Shown here one piece after another: positions 9,055-20,400 of a stretch of 64,000 bases of DNA. A model generated the notes under the pieces. It was not told where the DNA came from, searched no databases, and saw only the letters and a program-made list of their open reading frames with translations. The stretch is from Pseudo-nitzschia pungens (lineage: Eukaryota; Bacillariophyta; Bacillariophyceae; Bacillariales; Bacillariaceae). The position numbers and the translations under genes were made by a program. The stretch lies in the NCBI GenBank assembly GCA_037355855.1, contig CM074760.1:4704501-4768500 (forward strand). Reading direction: 5' to 3'. Numbering within the stretch: the stretch's first letter is position 1; every line of letters begins with the position of its first letter.

Positions 9055-10983
9055 CTATCTTCGATACCAGTGAGAGGTAAAGTTGAAATACAGCGACAAT
9101 ACCCCGCGTTCAAAAGTCGATCGAAAGCCACGCTTGCGAGATTTGTTCCATTCCCGATTTACAATTTTGAATGCGATGTCTTCATAGGGTGGCCCAGCAT
9201 GGAATCGCAGAATGCAAAATTCGTCAGAGTCTGCTCGTTCCAAGAAATATTGAGGAGTCTTTGTCGGATCAACCAGGTCAGGATAGAAAACATTGAATTT
9301 GTAACCCTGCACAATTTTGGGAGGAGGGTTCTCTGTATCGTAGTGTGTTTGATTGTATTTGTTCCAATCGAAGCCTGTTCGAATACGATTGAAGTATCTA
9401 GGTTTTCGTGGCGCGTAACGATCTTGCCAAGAATAAGACCCTCCGTTTACGAGGGCAACTTCGTCCGATAGTCCCAGTTCTTCTTCGAGATTTCCAAAGT
9501 TTTCATCCACATTGTTTGGTACCATAGATTTGGCGGCCTGCTCTCTCGCACTATCGTCGTTATCTTCGTTCTTTTCGTGACCAGGAGATCCAACTCCTCT
9601 CTGCTGCTTCGATAAGGCTTCTTTCCTAGACTCTAATTGTTCGAGCTGTCGAACCAACATTTTTGAATGTAATTTGGAGAGATCCATCTTTGCTAGATGC
9701 ACTGCCAACTGCCCCATCACAGAATGCCAATACGAGGAATCGTTTCCCACATCGGTTCGACTCCAATCTTGATTGTGTGTTTTCGATATTTTCCCACCAA
9801 TTTCTTCTTTCATTTTCATCAAGTCCGACCGAGATTGCCCGTTAAATATACCCTTTATCCCTTTGACTTTTTTCGCATACGAACTATTCTCCCCACCGTT
9901 CTGAAGGAACTCAATTTCATCTTTTACAACCAATGACAGTGCATCCCAGTACATGATGATTGTCGAGTTTCCACTATCGCCCATGGCCTCCTTTTCCAAC
10001 AGTCGAAACGCGTTAATGTCGACCAAAAGTTCCTTCAACTCGGCAAGCTTAAGAAACCCGACAATGATTTGGGGTTCCTCCAGTTCGGCATCAAGTTTCT
10101 GGAGTTCGTCCAGCGCATTATATCGTTCTTGATATTTTACAGCTGCCCTTTGCTTCTTTTCCGCTTCTGTCAGTCCGAAAATTAGCAGATTTTTAGCGAG
10201 TACGTCAACAGGTTTTTCTCTCCCCTCGACCAACCGAATCGCTGAACGTTTCCTTTGTTGTTCGAGATGGAATTCTTCTTCCTTTTTCGCCCAGTCGTCG
10301 TAGTGTTCTAGCTCTTTCATTCTCGATTCCTCGGCTCGCAAACGCTCCATCTCCTCCCTCTCCAATTCCCGCTCTTTGCGCCGCCGCCGGATGAGCTCAA
10401 TTTCTTCGATTGTGTCCAGGTTTTCGCTCGATTTTTTGGGCTTTGTTTTTGCAACCTCTTTCTTCTTGTTCCATGTAAACGTTTCGTGCAGATTTGGATC
10501 TTTGAATGGATTGTCTTCCGCGGTGTAACCAAAGCGTGCTTGAATCTTGGCTGCACGCTTTTGAGACCTTCTTTCTTTTCGTTCTTCTAGAGTTTCACCA
10601 CGAGCATCCAACTTGGCCAAAAGTTTTTTGTTTAATACGACATTGGATTTTTTGCTCGTTCTCCGGTTCTTGTCGTCAACAGAAGTATCATCACTGTCTT
10701 CGGACGAGGAGCTAGAGGAATCGCTATCATCAGACGAAGAGCTGTAGCTTCTGCGCCTCTTCTTTTTGCGTTTGCGGCGGCTGTCCTTTCGAGATGTTTT
10801 TCTGGATCGTCTTTCCCTAGTGGTGTGACGATCGCGTCGATGGGATCTCCTCGACGACGAGACTTCTTCCTTTCTACGCTTTCGGCTTTTCCGTCGACTT
10901 TCGTCTACGCGAGAGTCTTCTCTTGTGGAGCTCTTCGGCGACAACGACGCCGTTGCAGTACGGGTTCGATTTTCTTCATCCAT
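9055..10983 (-). CDS. Cactin family protein (spliceosome-associated)
   Basis: 642 residues from the Met at 10983. The frame stays open 39 codons further up to 11100, but that extension is hydrophobic, unlike family N-termini, and is taken as 5' leader. The N-terminal 110 residues are an RS/RK-rich, Ser-rich tract. A charged coiled-coil region follows (EEIELIRRRRKERELEREEM). The C-terminal cactin domain carries the hallmark blocks PRYFNRIRTGFDWNKYNQTH, NPPPKIVQGYKFNVFYPDL and ILRFHAGPPYEDIAFKIVNR, ending in YRR. Cactin is a nuclear splicing-complex protein. The stop is TAG. It is convergent with the zeta-fold gene, 101 bp apart. No intron is needed. Confidence 0.93.
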   Translation of the reverse strand: MDEENRTRTATASLSPKSSTREDSRVDESRRKSRKRRKEEVSSSRRSHRRDRHTTRERRSRKTSRKDSRRKRKKKRRRSYSSSSDDSDSSSSSSEDSDDTSVDDKNRRTSKKSNVVLNKKLLAKLDARGETLEERKERRSQKRAAKIQARFGYTAEDNPFKDPNLHETFTWNKKKEVAKTKPKKSSENLDTIEEIELIRRRRKERELEREEMERLRAEESRMKELEHYDDWAKKEEEFHLEQQRKRSAIRLVEGREKPVDVLAKNLLIFGLTEAEKKQRAAVKYQERYNALDELQKLDAELEEPQIIVGFLKLAELKELLVDINAFRLLEKEAMGDSGNSTIIMYWDALSLVVKDEIEFLQNGGENSSYAKKVKGIKGIFNGQSRSDLMKMKEEIGGKISKTHNQDWSRTDVGNDSSYWHSVMGQLAVHLAKMDLSKLHSKMLVRQLEQLESRKEALSKQQRGVGSPGHEKNEDNDDSAREQAAKSMVPNNVDENFGNLEEELGLSDEVALVNGGSYSWQDRYAPRKPRYFNRIRTGFDWNKYNQTHYDTENPPPKIVQGYKFNVFYPDLVDPTKTPQYFLERADSDEFCILRFHAGPPYEDIAFKIVNREWNKSRKRGFRSTFERGVLSLYFNFTSHWYRR

Positions 10984-11905
10984 CGCAGAATGGAAGAATT
11001 GATTGCTGTGAAATTCTTGATAACAGTTGTTTCGAAACTGGAAGACGGGCAACCAGCGCAAGGAAAATTTGAGAACGAACTCCAGCAATTTAAAGCACAA
11101 TCTTATTCTACAACGTAGCTGTGCCGTATCTGGGTCCTGGTTTTTGACGAGTTGCGCTCCTCCGTCCGCGAGATTTGTTCAATACCTAACTTACCGTATT
11201 CACACCAAAAGGTCGTTCTCATCGGTTCTCCAATACTGTAAGCTTACCGTATCTCAATGGAATGACAAAGAACTTCGGCTGTACGGTACCGGTAAGATTA
11301 ATGATGAAACCCGTTTTTACTACTAATCGTAATTACGTACCGGTAGTACCTGATACGAAGTAAGGCTTACGAAGTAAGTTAAGGTTTACCGTAACCTTAC
11401 TTCGTACTTCGTATTATTTTTTGGGAATAGAGGATTGATGGACGAGGACAGGACTACCGTACTGTTGAGTCGGGTACTAGTACAGTCCTCAACATTTAGC
11501 TAAATTACTACGAAGTACTTCGTACTTCGTATGCTGTACCGTAGAAGCACCCGGCGCGCACAAGAATCGCAAGATGGAACTCGAAATGTTGTAAGTTACG
11601 GTAAGATCTTTTAATAATACAGTATGAGCTTTTTTTGTTTTCAGTAAGTTCTACCTTACTTTTTTTAAAAATTTCAATTCGCCCCGACGCATCATTTTTT
11701 TTCTCCCACTCGTGTCCGAAATGCAGTGACAACCGACGAGCGTATTTCGTATGATACAGTAGCAAAAGATCGACAGTGGCGCCATAAGATTACTCGAATG
11801 TTAAAAGCAGCTTTTACCAAACAGATTGTGCACTCTCCGTGACGATAGTGAGAGAGTTTTAAGATACTTGTCAGACGTACAGCATTGCCTTCCGTAAGTG
11901 TTGCT
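10984..11905. other. Intergenic region with short palindromes
   Basis: No convincing gene. Several overlapping inverted words based on TTACGAAGTAAG and TACTTCGTA occur at 11355-11415 and 11505-11530. Open frames here are short and lack motifs. Confidence 0.45.
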
Positions 11906-12304
11906 TTAAGTAAGGATCGAAGTTTCGTGACCGAACGCCGCAAGAAGGATTCCCTTTCCTATGACAGCGACATAAAGTAGCAGCATCAAACGAATCATGA
12001 CAAGGCCCACCAATACGAATACCCAAAACAAGACTGTCCCGTTTTTCGTGTTGCGAATATCCACTGACAGATTCAAGGCATTGTTCACTGTTCCATCCAG
12101 TATTGCGGAAACACTCATAATCCATCCTATTTTGTGTCGAGGAGCGAGTTTCGACTTGACTATAGACTCCGTTAGTCGGTCCCGAGATGTACTCAATAGC
12201 ACTACATTTCTATCCACCGAATTTTCCAGCCCATACCCAGAAGAAACAGCTCGAGCCATAGCCGAACGCCTTGCTATACGACAAGATGATCCTTCTCCAG
12301 CCAT
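11906..12304 (-). CDS. Small membrane protein of unknown function
   Basis: 132 residues. The N-terminal half is polar and basic. A strongly hydrophobic stretch near residues 90-120 (TVLFWVFVLVGLVMIRLMLL, continuing) can span the membrane, with a short tail after it. The layout resembles a tail-anchored protein, but no family signature such as a SNARE zero layer is visible. An upstream exon at 12457-12570 (starting MSQQAQDF) could be joined by an intron 12317-12456 in the same phase to give 174 residues, though its donor (GTGATT) is weak. It could be a fortuitous frame; the hydrophobic segment and placement are the only support. Confidence 0.4.
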   Translation of the reverse strand: MAGEGSSCRIARRSAMARAVSSGYGLENSVDRNVVLLSTSRDRLTESIVKSKLAPRHKIGWIMSVSAILDGTVNNALNLSVDIRNTKNGTVLFWVFVLVGLVMIRLMLLLYVAVIGKGILLAAFGHETSILT

Positions 12305-12959
12305 TTCCCAACTCTTCTGAATGAAGATTGCTATGCAATTTTCCCTGCATTCCGCCCATTCGTGCCCGAGTGACTCGAAGAGTGAAACTTTGCCACGGTT
12401 TCGTCAGCGTGATGGTGATTCGAACGACGTGTGAAATGAAATTTTACAAAAATCACCTGGCTCTCGTTGCCATCAGAGATGTACGGAAAGACCGGATTAG
12501 TACAGCTGTGGGTTTTGCCTCGGGTTTTCATGAATGTATCCGAGCGGAAATCCTGTGCCTGCTGTGACATTCTGATTTGAGGTAACTACGTGGCGTGGTG
12601 TGTGAACGACTAGCACGTGGGAGGGGAAAAGTATCGTCATGTACATACTTCTCGAGATGACCACGTAGCAGCAGGACCTACTGGTACGATAACTGATAAT
12701 CATCAAGCCTTCTGTTACTATGACCCTTCACACCAACTGTTTTGTTGTTACATTGCACTATTTTCTTCTCGCTCCTACTATTCGAGAGTCGAAAGACTGT
12801 CGAGAATCATTGGTCCGAGCGAGGAGTGCACCATTGTGTCGTTCTACGAGTACAATGCTCACAAAATCTTTCAATGAATAGATAAGAATTAATCACTTTA
12901 ACAACCACAAGTACAAGAAAAAAACAGGAAAAACAAGCAAAGCAACAAGAAGCAGCAGC

Positions 12960-14903
12960 ATGCCCCGCCGGCAGCTGAGCACTAATCCGGTTGCCGTACG
13001 GGCTCGGGAGCGACGACGACGAAAGGCTCAAGAACGACGTGAACTTGCAGCAAACGCAGTAGCATTTGCAAGGGCTTTTCCTACAGCTCCAAACCTCTCT
13101 CCAGAAGATCAAGCTCGATTTAATGCAGCTAATGAACCAACTGGGGGACCTCGTCGGCATCGTGCTGCTGGTCCCCACCGCCGGCACCAGCAGGCACAAC
13201 GCCGGCCCCTGCTGCCGCCGCCGTCGCTCAGCCACCACCACCACCACCCGCCGCTAGTACTTCTCCGCCGCCTGCCTCCCCACCAACAGAGTTCCCCCAA
13301 CCGGATTTCTCTGACGTAAGAGGAGGAGGCACCACAGGAGAATACTACTACACCCCCCCAGGGTTCTCCACCTCCTTCTCCACCACCACCACCAAATCTG
13401 GACCAAGGCCGACCCATTCTGCCAAACGGCGTGAATGCACCAACTCAAGTATACCAGTACCATCAAATCCTCCTGAACTTTATGGGACACCGGAACAACA
13501 CTCAATACGCATCGAATCGAATGTTTACAAGAGATGAGCTCAAAGTAGTTAGACCAGATGATATCTACAAGTGGATGTGCAAGAAGGTCTATGGAAAGAC
13601 AGATCCCGGTGTTGATGACAATCCTACACTTGGAAGATCAAGTACACTGCAATACTACAAGAAGGCGCTGAGCTACTTCTTTAACAAGGCTGTGAGCAAA
13701 TCTCCTTGGGACGATGAGAAAGGAAGTGGGAATCCAACCAAATCAGACCGAATGCATTCTCTTATTGGAGCAGTGAGGGTTAAGGAGACGCACAAACTAG
13801 GCAAAGAAACACAAGCGGACCGGCCGCTTGCAAAGGGAGAGTATTTGCAACTTGTTAATCTGTTACAACAAGGCCACAGCGCTGTCAATCTAAGGCACTC
13901 TGCAGCAGTGAAGTTCCAGCTACATATGATTGGAAGAGGAGATGATCTGGTGCACATCAGGAAGAACAACTTGGAGCAGAGCATGGGGTTCCCGGAGTAT
14001 CTGACTACTCAAATGAGGTGGTCGAAGAATGTACGAGAGGAGGCCGACTGCCCAAAGCAGTATCTGCTTGGGGCAATGGATCCCAAGTACTGTGTGCTGA
14101 TTGCCCTTGCAATCTATCTGGAAGTGTGGCTCAGTCAAGTAGAGGGTGGAGCTACTAGTCAGTGGTTGTTTGCTGATGGTATTACAGACCCAACGAGTCC
14201 TATGGAACAGCAGAACAAGGAGGCAGAGAGAGCAAAAGAAGCATACCAAAAGGCTTTGAAAGCAATGTTTGATAGTGAAATGTTTACAAAACTAGGCAAT
14301 GATAGGCTCGGAAGTCACTCCATTCAAAAGCTTGCTACTACAATGGCGCGGCAAGGTGAGGCCCCGAAAGATGATATCGATTATCGAGCTCGATGGAAGA
14401 ATAAGAGACAGCAAGATAATTACACAGATCTCCAGCTTGACTGGCCTGATATCAATGCTGCACAGAAGCTCTGTCACCGTGGGATCTGTAAATACAGGGA
14501 GAAGGATGGCAGTGGGCTCACTCCTTGATGGCTCATTACAGTTGTAACACCCGGTATCCGGCAAACGTTTGGTGATGGCGTTGCTGAGATCCTGGCAAAG
14601 CCACTGTTGTGGGCTTGTTTTGACGCCGACTCTGCTGATATGGTGCCTACTGCTATGAGAGCTGAAATTATTCGAAGATATCAGCTGCTTGAGCACCGGT
14701 TGGAAGATGGCAATAATCCAATCAAAAAGGTCGAAGTGGTGGCATCCAATATGAATGGTGCAGTCAGTTTGGATGAGATCCCAGCAGATGAAGCTGAGAT
14801 AGCCCTTGGAGCAGCAATGGGGGGCCATCAGTGGAGGAATTTGATTTATGCCAAGCTCTCCACTACTCAATCGAACGTTGCAACTATTATGAATCACCAA
14901 ATG
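12960..14903 (+). pseudogene. Crypton tyrosine recombinase, part 1 (interrupted)
   Basis: Three blocks lie in one frame: 12960-13319, 13431-14528 and 14529-14903. They are separated by a TAA in a Pro-rich linker (13317, which could instead be a GTAAGA splice donor) and a TGA at 14526. The N-terminus is Arg-rich. The core has a SAM-like helical block (DDIYKWMCKKVYGKTDPG, STLQYYKKALSYFF) and a tyrosine-recombinase-like catalytic half with MIGRGDDLVHIRKNNL, LGSHSIQKLATTMA and RQQDNYTDLQ. These plausibly supply the Arg, His and Tyr of the R-H-R-Y set. This is the pattern of Cryptons, DNA transposons that integrate by tyrosine recombinase. The coding sequence stops at an LINE insertion and resumes at 23811. 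Confidence 0.65.
14886..14903. repeat. 18-bp target site duplication, left copy
   Basis: ATTATGAATCACCAAATG is present here and again at 23808-23825, exactly at the two ends of the LINE. In the Crypton frame it encodes the MNHQM codons. Confidence 0.9.
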
Positions 14904-14982
14904 ATAATTCCCAGAATAGGAAATCTGAAAACCGAAATACCAAACCTATATCAAGCTCCATAACCATCTCTGAGATCTGGAA

Positions 14983-17433
14983 TTGACCATGGCACGTAAC
15001 CCTGGTATAGATTCCACACGCCCACCTGATTCTCAGGATCAGTTGGTTGTTCCTGTTAACCCAAGTGTAACTTCAACGCAAGATCACCTAGCTGATCTGC
15101 TTCAGAAAATTACACCTACCCAGGATTCAACTCCAACCCACGACCTCACGTCCCCAGGCGCGTCCCCTGCCAACCAAACCACAATTGACTCTCCAGATTT
15201 TCAAGCCGATACGGCATATACCCCAACCACCACACGACCAAAAACTCACCCCTCGACCACCACCATGACCAATCCTATGCACGCTACCAAAGCAAACACC
15301 ACCGCACCCACCCCGACCACCACCACCACCACTCCCACCACTAGCCCTGAGACCCCCAATCCCACCCCTGTAGGATCCTGGACGCCATTCCGTATCATTT
15401 TTCCATGCAAGTTACCCCGTGATCATAGTTTGCAATCTAACAACACCGCCACCACCAACCCCAATGACGCTACCTCCACCCGCCCACTCCCCATTGCTCA
15501 ACAACTTGGGGAGCTTCTTGCCACCGCCAACCAATCCTCTCAACGCACCCATAGGATCAAATCGAGCAAAACCGGCGTTATTCTCGAAGCCGCCGACCTT
15601 TGCGAAAACTGGTCCGTCAACCGATTCAAAGACACCTTCCACTACAAAACCACCACCGATCGCATTATTGTTACTCTCTCCATCGACAATTGCCCTCGGA
15701 TCTGGTCCTTCAAACAGTCTCTCATCCCTTATCTCACTCCCCGTAAAATCTGGATCGTCCGCCACATGCACTCCCTTGACACCGTTCGTACCGGCATCGC
15801 CGGATTCTTCAGCTGTCAACACCATCCCGATGCCACTTATCTGCCAGGACTTCAAGATCAACTCCAGGACCACCTCACCCAGTATATGACCGAACACGAA
15901 GACTCTGTTATTGAGTGGGCCCGCCAAATCCCAGGCCTCGACGATTTTGACGGAACCCTTCCCCAATTCACTGTCACCACACACCACCCCCGCTGCACCA
16001 TCATCCAAAACAACGAGAGCCAAACGTGGAAAACCCGAGCCATGGCGATCGAAACCAATATCAAATATTGCCGCTTCTTCGGGTGTCTTTTTACCGACAT
16101 GGAAGTCGATGCGAGCTTCAGTCTCGATCTTCACTTCGTTGATGAAGCATTCCGAACCACTCCTTCCTTACGCGCAGCCTACCACACAGCCCTCTTCCGC
16201 CACCAAGAATATCTCCGCACCCACAATGTCACCACCATCCACGGTGTCCACCACGACCAACTTTCCTCTCGCCGCCAAGTCATCAGCCAGGATCCGCACA
16301 TCAAAGGCATTTATCTTACTTCCAACACGGACAAAGTTGGCAAATGGAAACTAGTGTGCTCCACACAGGCTTCCCCTGCTTCCCTCCAAGCCATTGACAC
16401 CCACCTCCAATCCCTGGAACCAAAATTCCGTACCTCTCCCTTTCGAACTCCGTTCCCATCCGAACGCTTTGATTCTCACACCACGTCCACCTGGACCACC
16501 CAGACCCAAAAACACAAAGCCCCGCGCCCACCCCCCACCACAACCAACGCGTGGTCTAAACCGCTCCACACCCCACCGCCAACTTTGACTCCTGCCGCCG
16601 CCCCTGACTTATCCCACATTCTCAAATGCTTAGACGCCGCTGAGAAACGTGCCGCCGCAGCAGAAGCCACCGCTAGTCGTCTCTCCACAGAACTCACCAA
16701 CTTGCAAAACCAACACACCGCTCTTAGCACCATGCAAACCAAGTTCGCCGCATCTATCAAACGCTTCGACCACTGCTCTCATCTTTTCAAAAAGGCTGAT
16801 GCCTTCCAGACCAAGTTTGACCAGATCGTGGCCCAGCGCGAGGCCTTCAATCAAACCTTTAAACGCGACGTCGCTACACTCCAAACCAATGTATCCTCCC
16901 TTCAAGCCACCGTGTCGGCATTGGACAATTGCCTCACCGAGACCACACTCGACCATTCCACACGCATGGACACCCTCGCAAAGATCGCTGACACTCTCAT
17001 TGCCTTATACCACACCCAATCGCAAACATCAGCCAAGCGTTCCGCAATGACACCATCTCGCCAACTCGAACCTCATACTGATGTCCCGCCCGATACCCCA
17101 ATGACAGATCCATCCACGGACACCCCCCCAGATCAATCCGAAGCCAAATCCACAGCCACTGCCTCCTCTACAGCCACTCCCAACTATAATCACGCCACCG
17201 CCACGGCCACGGCCACTGCCAATTCCCACCAAACCCCTTCCCGCATCACCGCCAGCGCCTCTGCCACCTCTTCAAGCTCTGCCACAGAAGCTCCCAATTC
17301 TGCAGCCACCGCCTCTAGCACGTCCGCTCATTCTGATATCAACTCCTTCTTCACTTTGGTCGAAAAGAAACGTCAGAAACGGTCTAAATCAGCCGATAGT
17401 CGGCATCGCAAAACTCCCCATAAACGCTCCTAA
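14983..17433 (+). CDS. LINE ORF1 protein
   Basis: 816 residues (a start at Met3, 14989, is equally possible), uninterrupted. Residues 1-130 are Thr/Pro-rich low complexity. Residues 130-500 form a folded region with no motif I recognise. About 545-680 is a heptad-rich coiled coil (AAEKRAAAAEATASRL and following). A Thr/Ser/Ala-rich tail ends in the basic cluster KKRQKRSKSADSRHRK. In LINEs, ORF1 proteins bind RNA and form the ribonucleoprotein; here that is inferred from position, coiled coil and basic tail. No CCHC knuckle was found. The ORF2 frame is open across the ORF1 stop in the -1 register. Confidence 0.75.
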   Translation: MTMARNPGIDSTRPPDSQDQLVVPVNPSVTSTQDHLADLLQKITPTQDSTPTHDLTSPGASPANQTTIDSPDFQADTAYTPTTTRPKTHPSTTTMTNPMHATKANTTAPTPTTTTTTPTTSPETPNPTPVGSWTPFRIIFPCKLPRDHSLQSNNTATTNPNDATSTRPLPIAQQLGELLATANQSSQRTHRIKSSKTGVILEAADLCENWSVNRFKDTFHYKTTTDRIIVTLSIDNCPRIWSFKQSLIPYLTPRKIWIVRHMHSLDTVRTGIAGFFSCQHHPDATYLPGLQDQLQDHLTQYMTEHEDSVIEWARQIPGLDDFDGTLPQFTVTTHHPRCTIIQNNESQTWKTRAMAIETNIKYCRFFGCLFTDMEVDASFSLDLHFVDEAFRTTPSLRAAYHTALFRHQEYLRTHNVTTIHGVHHDQLSSRRQVISQDPHIKGIYLTSNTDKVGKWKLVCSTQASPASLQAIDTHLQSLEPKFRTSPFRTPFPSERFDSHTTSTWTTQTQKHKAPRPPPTTTNAWSKPLHTPPPTLTPAAAPDLSHILKCLDAAEKRAAAAEATASRLSTELTNLQNQHTALSTMQTKFAASIKRFDHCSHLFKKADAFQTKFDQIVAQREAFNQTFKRDVATLQTNVSSLQATVSALDNCLTETTLDHSTRMDTLAKIADTLIALYHTQSQTSAKRSAMTPSRQLEPHTDVPPDTPMTDPSTDTPPDQSEAKSTATASSTATPNYNHATATATATANSHQTPSRITASASATSSSSATEAPNSAATASSTSAHSDINSFFTLVEKKRQKRSKSADSRHRKTPHKRS

Positions 17434-20400
17434 CAGTTCCTCCCGCAGCATACTCCCTACAGAAACAGGATGCCATTGGTCATCCAATAGCTCCCAAAGC
17501 TTCAGGTACCTTCGGCCTATCCTCCTACAACTGCAACGGACTCCGCACTCCCACCATCAAAGCTGAACTCCGTCAGCTCCAAGATATGGAAATTGATCTC
17601 CAATGCTTTTCCGAACTCAACCTTGACACTCTCCAAATCAGTGTCCGTCATCATCTATTCACCGCCCTCTCTAAAGTCGATCCGCACGCCAAAGCCATCT
17701 GGACCTCCAGCACCTTCCCAAGCGCCAAAGCCGATTACAAACCAGGTGGCGTGAGCATGATATGCTTTACTCCCACCGCTGGACGGATTCTCAAAAGCGG
17801 CCGCGATTCTCTCGGCCGCTGGACGTGGCAACTGCTTAACGCCAAAGGTAATAAACACATCCTTATCGTCTCCATCTACCGCGCTACATCCAGCGGCAGC
17901 CTAAATACCAACTCCGCCTACAACCAACAGGCTACCCTTCTTGCGACTCAGGGCTTCACGAACCCCGATCCCGAACTCCATTTCTGTCAGGACCTCATCA
18001 AGTTCCTACATCATCAACGCACCACATCTTCCGCACACCTCCATTATCTCCTTCTCGGTGATTGGAATGAAAGTCCAAGTGGCCAACAGATCGCGAGCCA
18101 GTTACGCGATCAGTTCGGTCTCATGGATTACTGGTCCGAACTTCACCCGTCCTGTCCCGACTTTGGAACTCACATTCAGGGATCCACCCGTATCGATTTC
18201 ATTCTCGGCAGTATGTCCCTCCTTCATGCTATCACCAACATCACTTACGAACCATTTTCTTACCGCACTTGAGGGGATCACAGAGCGTTTTTTTTGGACT
18301 TCGATTCCCATAAACTCTTTGGCTCCACCGACCCCGTTCTTCCCTCTCCCGCAGGACGCGCATTAAACAGCAAAGACAGCAAATCCGTCACTGCGTATCT
18401 GATGGCTCTTCACAAGTATCTTGACGAGCATTCTGTTTTCTCCCGCTTAACACAAGCACTGAAATCCGCCACTCCAAATTTTGCAGCCTTCGAATCCATC
18501 GACCGAGACATCACCAGAGCCTGCCTTCACGCAGAAAAGCAGTGCCGCCGCCCACGCCCTGGCTTTTGGAGTATCAAACTCCACGACATCTGCCGCACCC
18601 TCTCTGTTTGGAGCCAACTCCACCGCAAACTCCAACACGGCCACGACTGCCTCCCACTTATCACCCGCCCCGTGTCTTTCGGAATCGACATTCCTCGCAA
18701 CATCTCAGTCACCGAGGCCCATTCCCAAGTCATCTCCCTCCGGCACGATCTAAAACATTGCATCCGCGACTCAGCCACTCACCGTGACGCCATGCTCCTA
18801 GATCACGCCCGCATTGCCAATTTTGAAGGCAATCTTCCCCAAGCCAATATTCTCACCCAGCTCCATACACAAGAAACCAAAATCCGAGCCTACCAACGGC
18901 TCAGATTTCCCAGAGGCAAAACTCAATCCTCCCAGGGAATTCAGCGTCTCGAAGTCCCGCTCGCTTGGCCAACTCCGCAAGACCCCTCTCCGTCACCGGA
19001 CACACTCCTCGTGGATCCCAAATCTCTCAAGCGTCCAGATCAGTGGCGCGAAGTCACCACTCCGTCTGACGCCGAGTATTATCTCAAACTCCGCAATCGC
19101 CGTCACTTCGGTCAAGCCGAGACCGACAGCACTCCGTTTACACAGCCACCGCTCTCCTCCCACTTCCCTTGGAATGGTATCAGCCCTCAAGCAACGCACG
19201 TCCTCGAGGGTTCGTACACAAATCCCGTAATTCCTGATCCCCCGTCCATGCTTCTGACTCAGATGAAAGCTGCTGCTCCTCTTGATTGCATTCCGCCCCA
19301 TGTCACCATCAAAGAACTTTGCCGCAAGTTCAGCAAGTGGAAAGAAGAAACATCAACCTCCCCTAGTGGACGTCACCTTGGCCACTACAAAGCTCTGTTC
19401 CGCTCCCTTGATCCCCTTTTATCAGATGATGAAATGGAACACCTCCAGGGCCTCCAGACAAAACTCGCTACCATGTACACCCAGGTTCTCAACTTTGCCA
19501 TCTCCCATTCTTACTCCCTCAACCGCTGGAATAATGTCATCAACATGATGATCTACAAAGAACCTGGCAACGTCAAGATTCACCGGCTCCGTGTCATTCA
19601 CCTCTATGAGGCCGATTGGAATTTTCTTATGGGCCTCAAGTGGAATCAGGCCATCCAATGAGCCCGCAAAGATGATACCCTGAGCCGCGGTCAATATGGC
19701 GGTTGTCCCGGACGAGATTGCCAAACCATCACCCTTCTGGAAGAACTACGTCTTGATTACTCCATGCTCACCAGAACACCATTTGACAACTTTGATAACG
19801 ATGCTGCTTCTTGCTACGACAGAATTCTGATGCCCCTTTCCAGCCTGGCTGCCCGCGGATATGGCATCCACCAGAACATCACCAAACTTCACGCCCACAC
19901 TCTCAGCACTGCACTTTTCCGTCTCAAAGTGTCCGCACAGGTCTCCCCTTCCGGTTACACTCACAGCTCCGATTTCCCCATCCACGGGACTGGGCAGGGC
20001 TCAGGCAACAGTCCGATGATCTGGTGTTTTATCTCCAGTAAATTATTTCAAGCCCATGCCTCCAAAGCCCACGGTATGAAATTCATGTTCCCTGACGGTT
20101 CCCAGTCCTTGTTTATGAGCATCATTGGCTTTGTCGATGATTCCACTTGCATCACCGCCAGCGACCCTTCCGAACCAATCACCACCTTGGTCACCCGCAT
20201 GCGCACCGATTCTCAGTTATGGAACGACTTGCTGTGGGCCTCAGGTGGGAAACTTGAACTTCCCAAATGCGGCTTCCACATCATTTACTACACCTTTGAT
20301 TCCAGTGGCCGCCCGCACCTTGTCACAAAGTACAACGGTGATGTATTTCTCCGCGACGCCAGCTCTCAGCAGATTCAAGTCCACGCCAAATCGATTGTGC

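Noticed and set aside
10984..11100. 39-codon N-terminal extension of cactin
   Set aside because: Hydrophobic and unlike the RS-rich start expected; a good ATG lies at 10983.
12807..13505. Minus-strand frames opposite the Crypton N-terminus
   Set aside because: Low-complexity Gly/Trp/Cys-rich shadows of the Pro/His-rich plus-strand tract.
15412..16134. 240-codon minus-strand frame
   Set aside because: Antisense shadow of LINE ORF1, no motif, composition explained by the C-rich plus strand.
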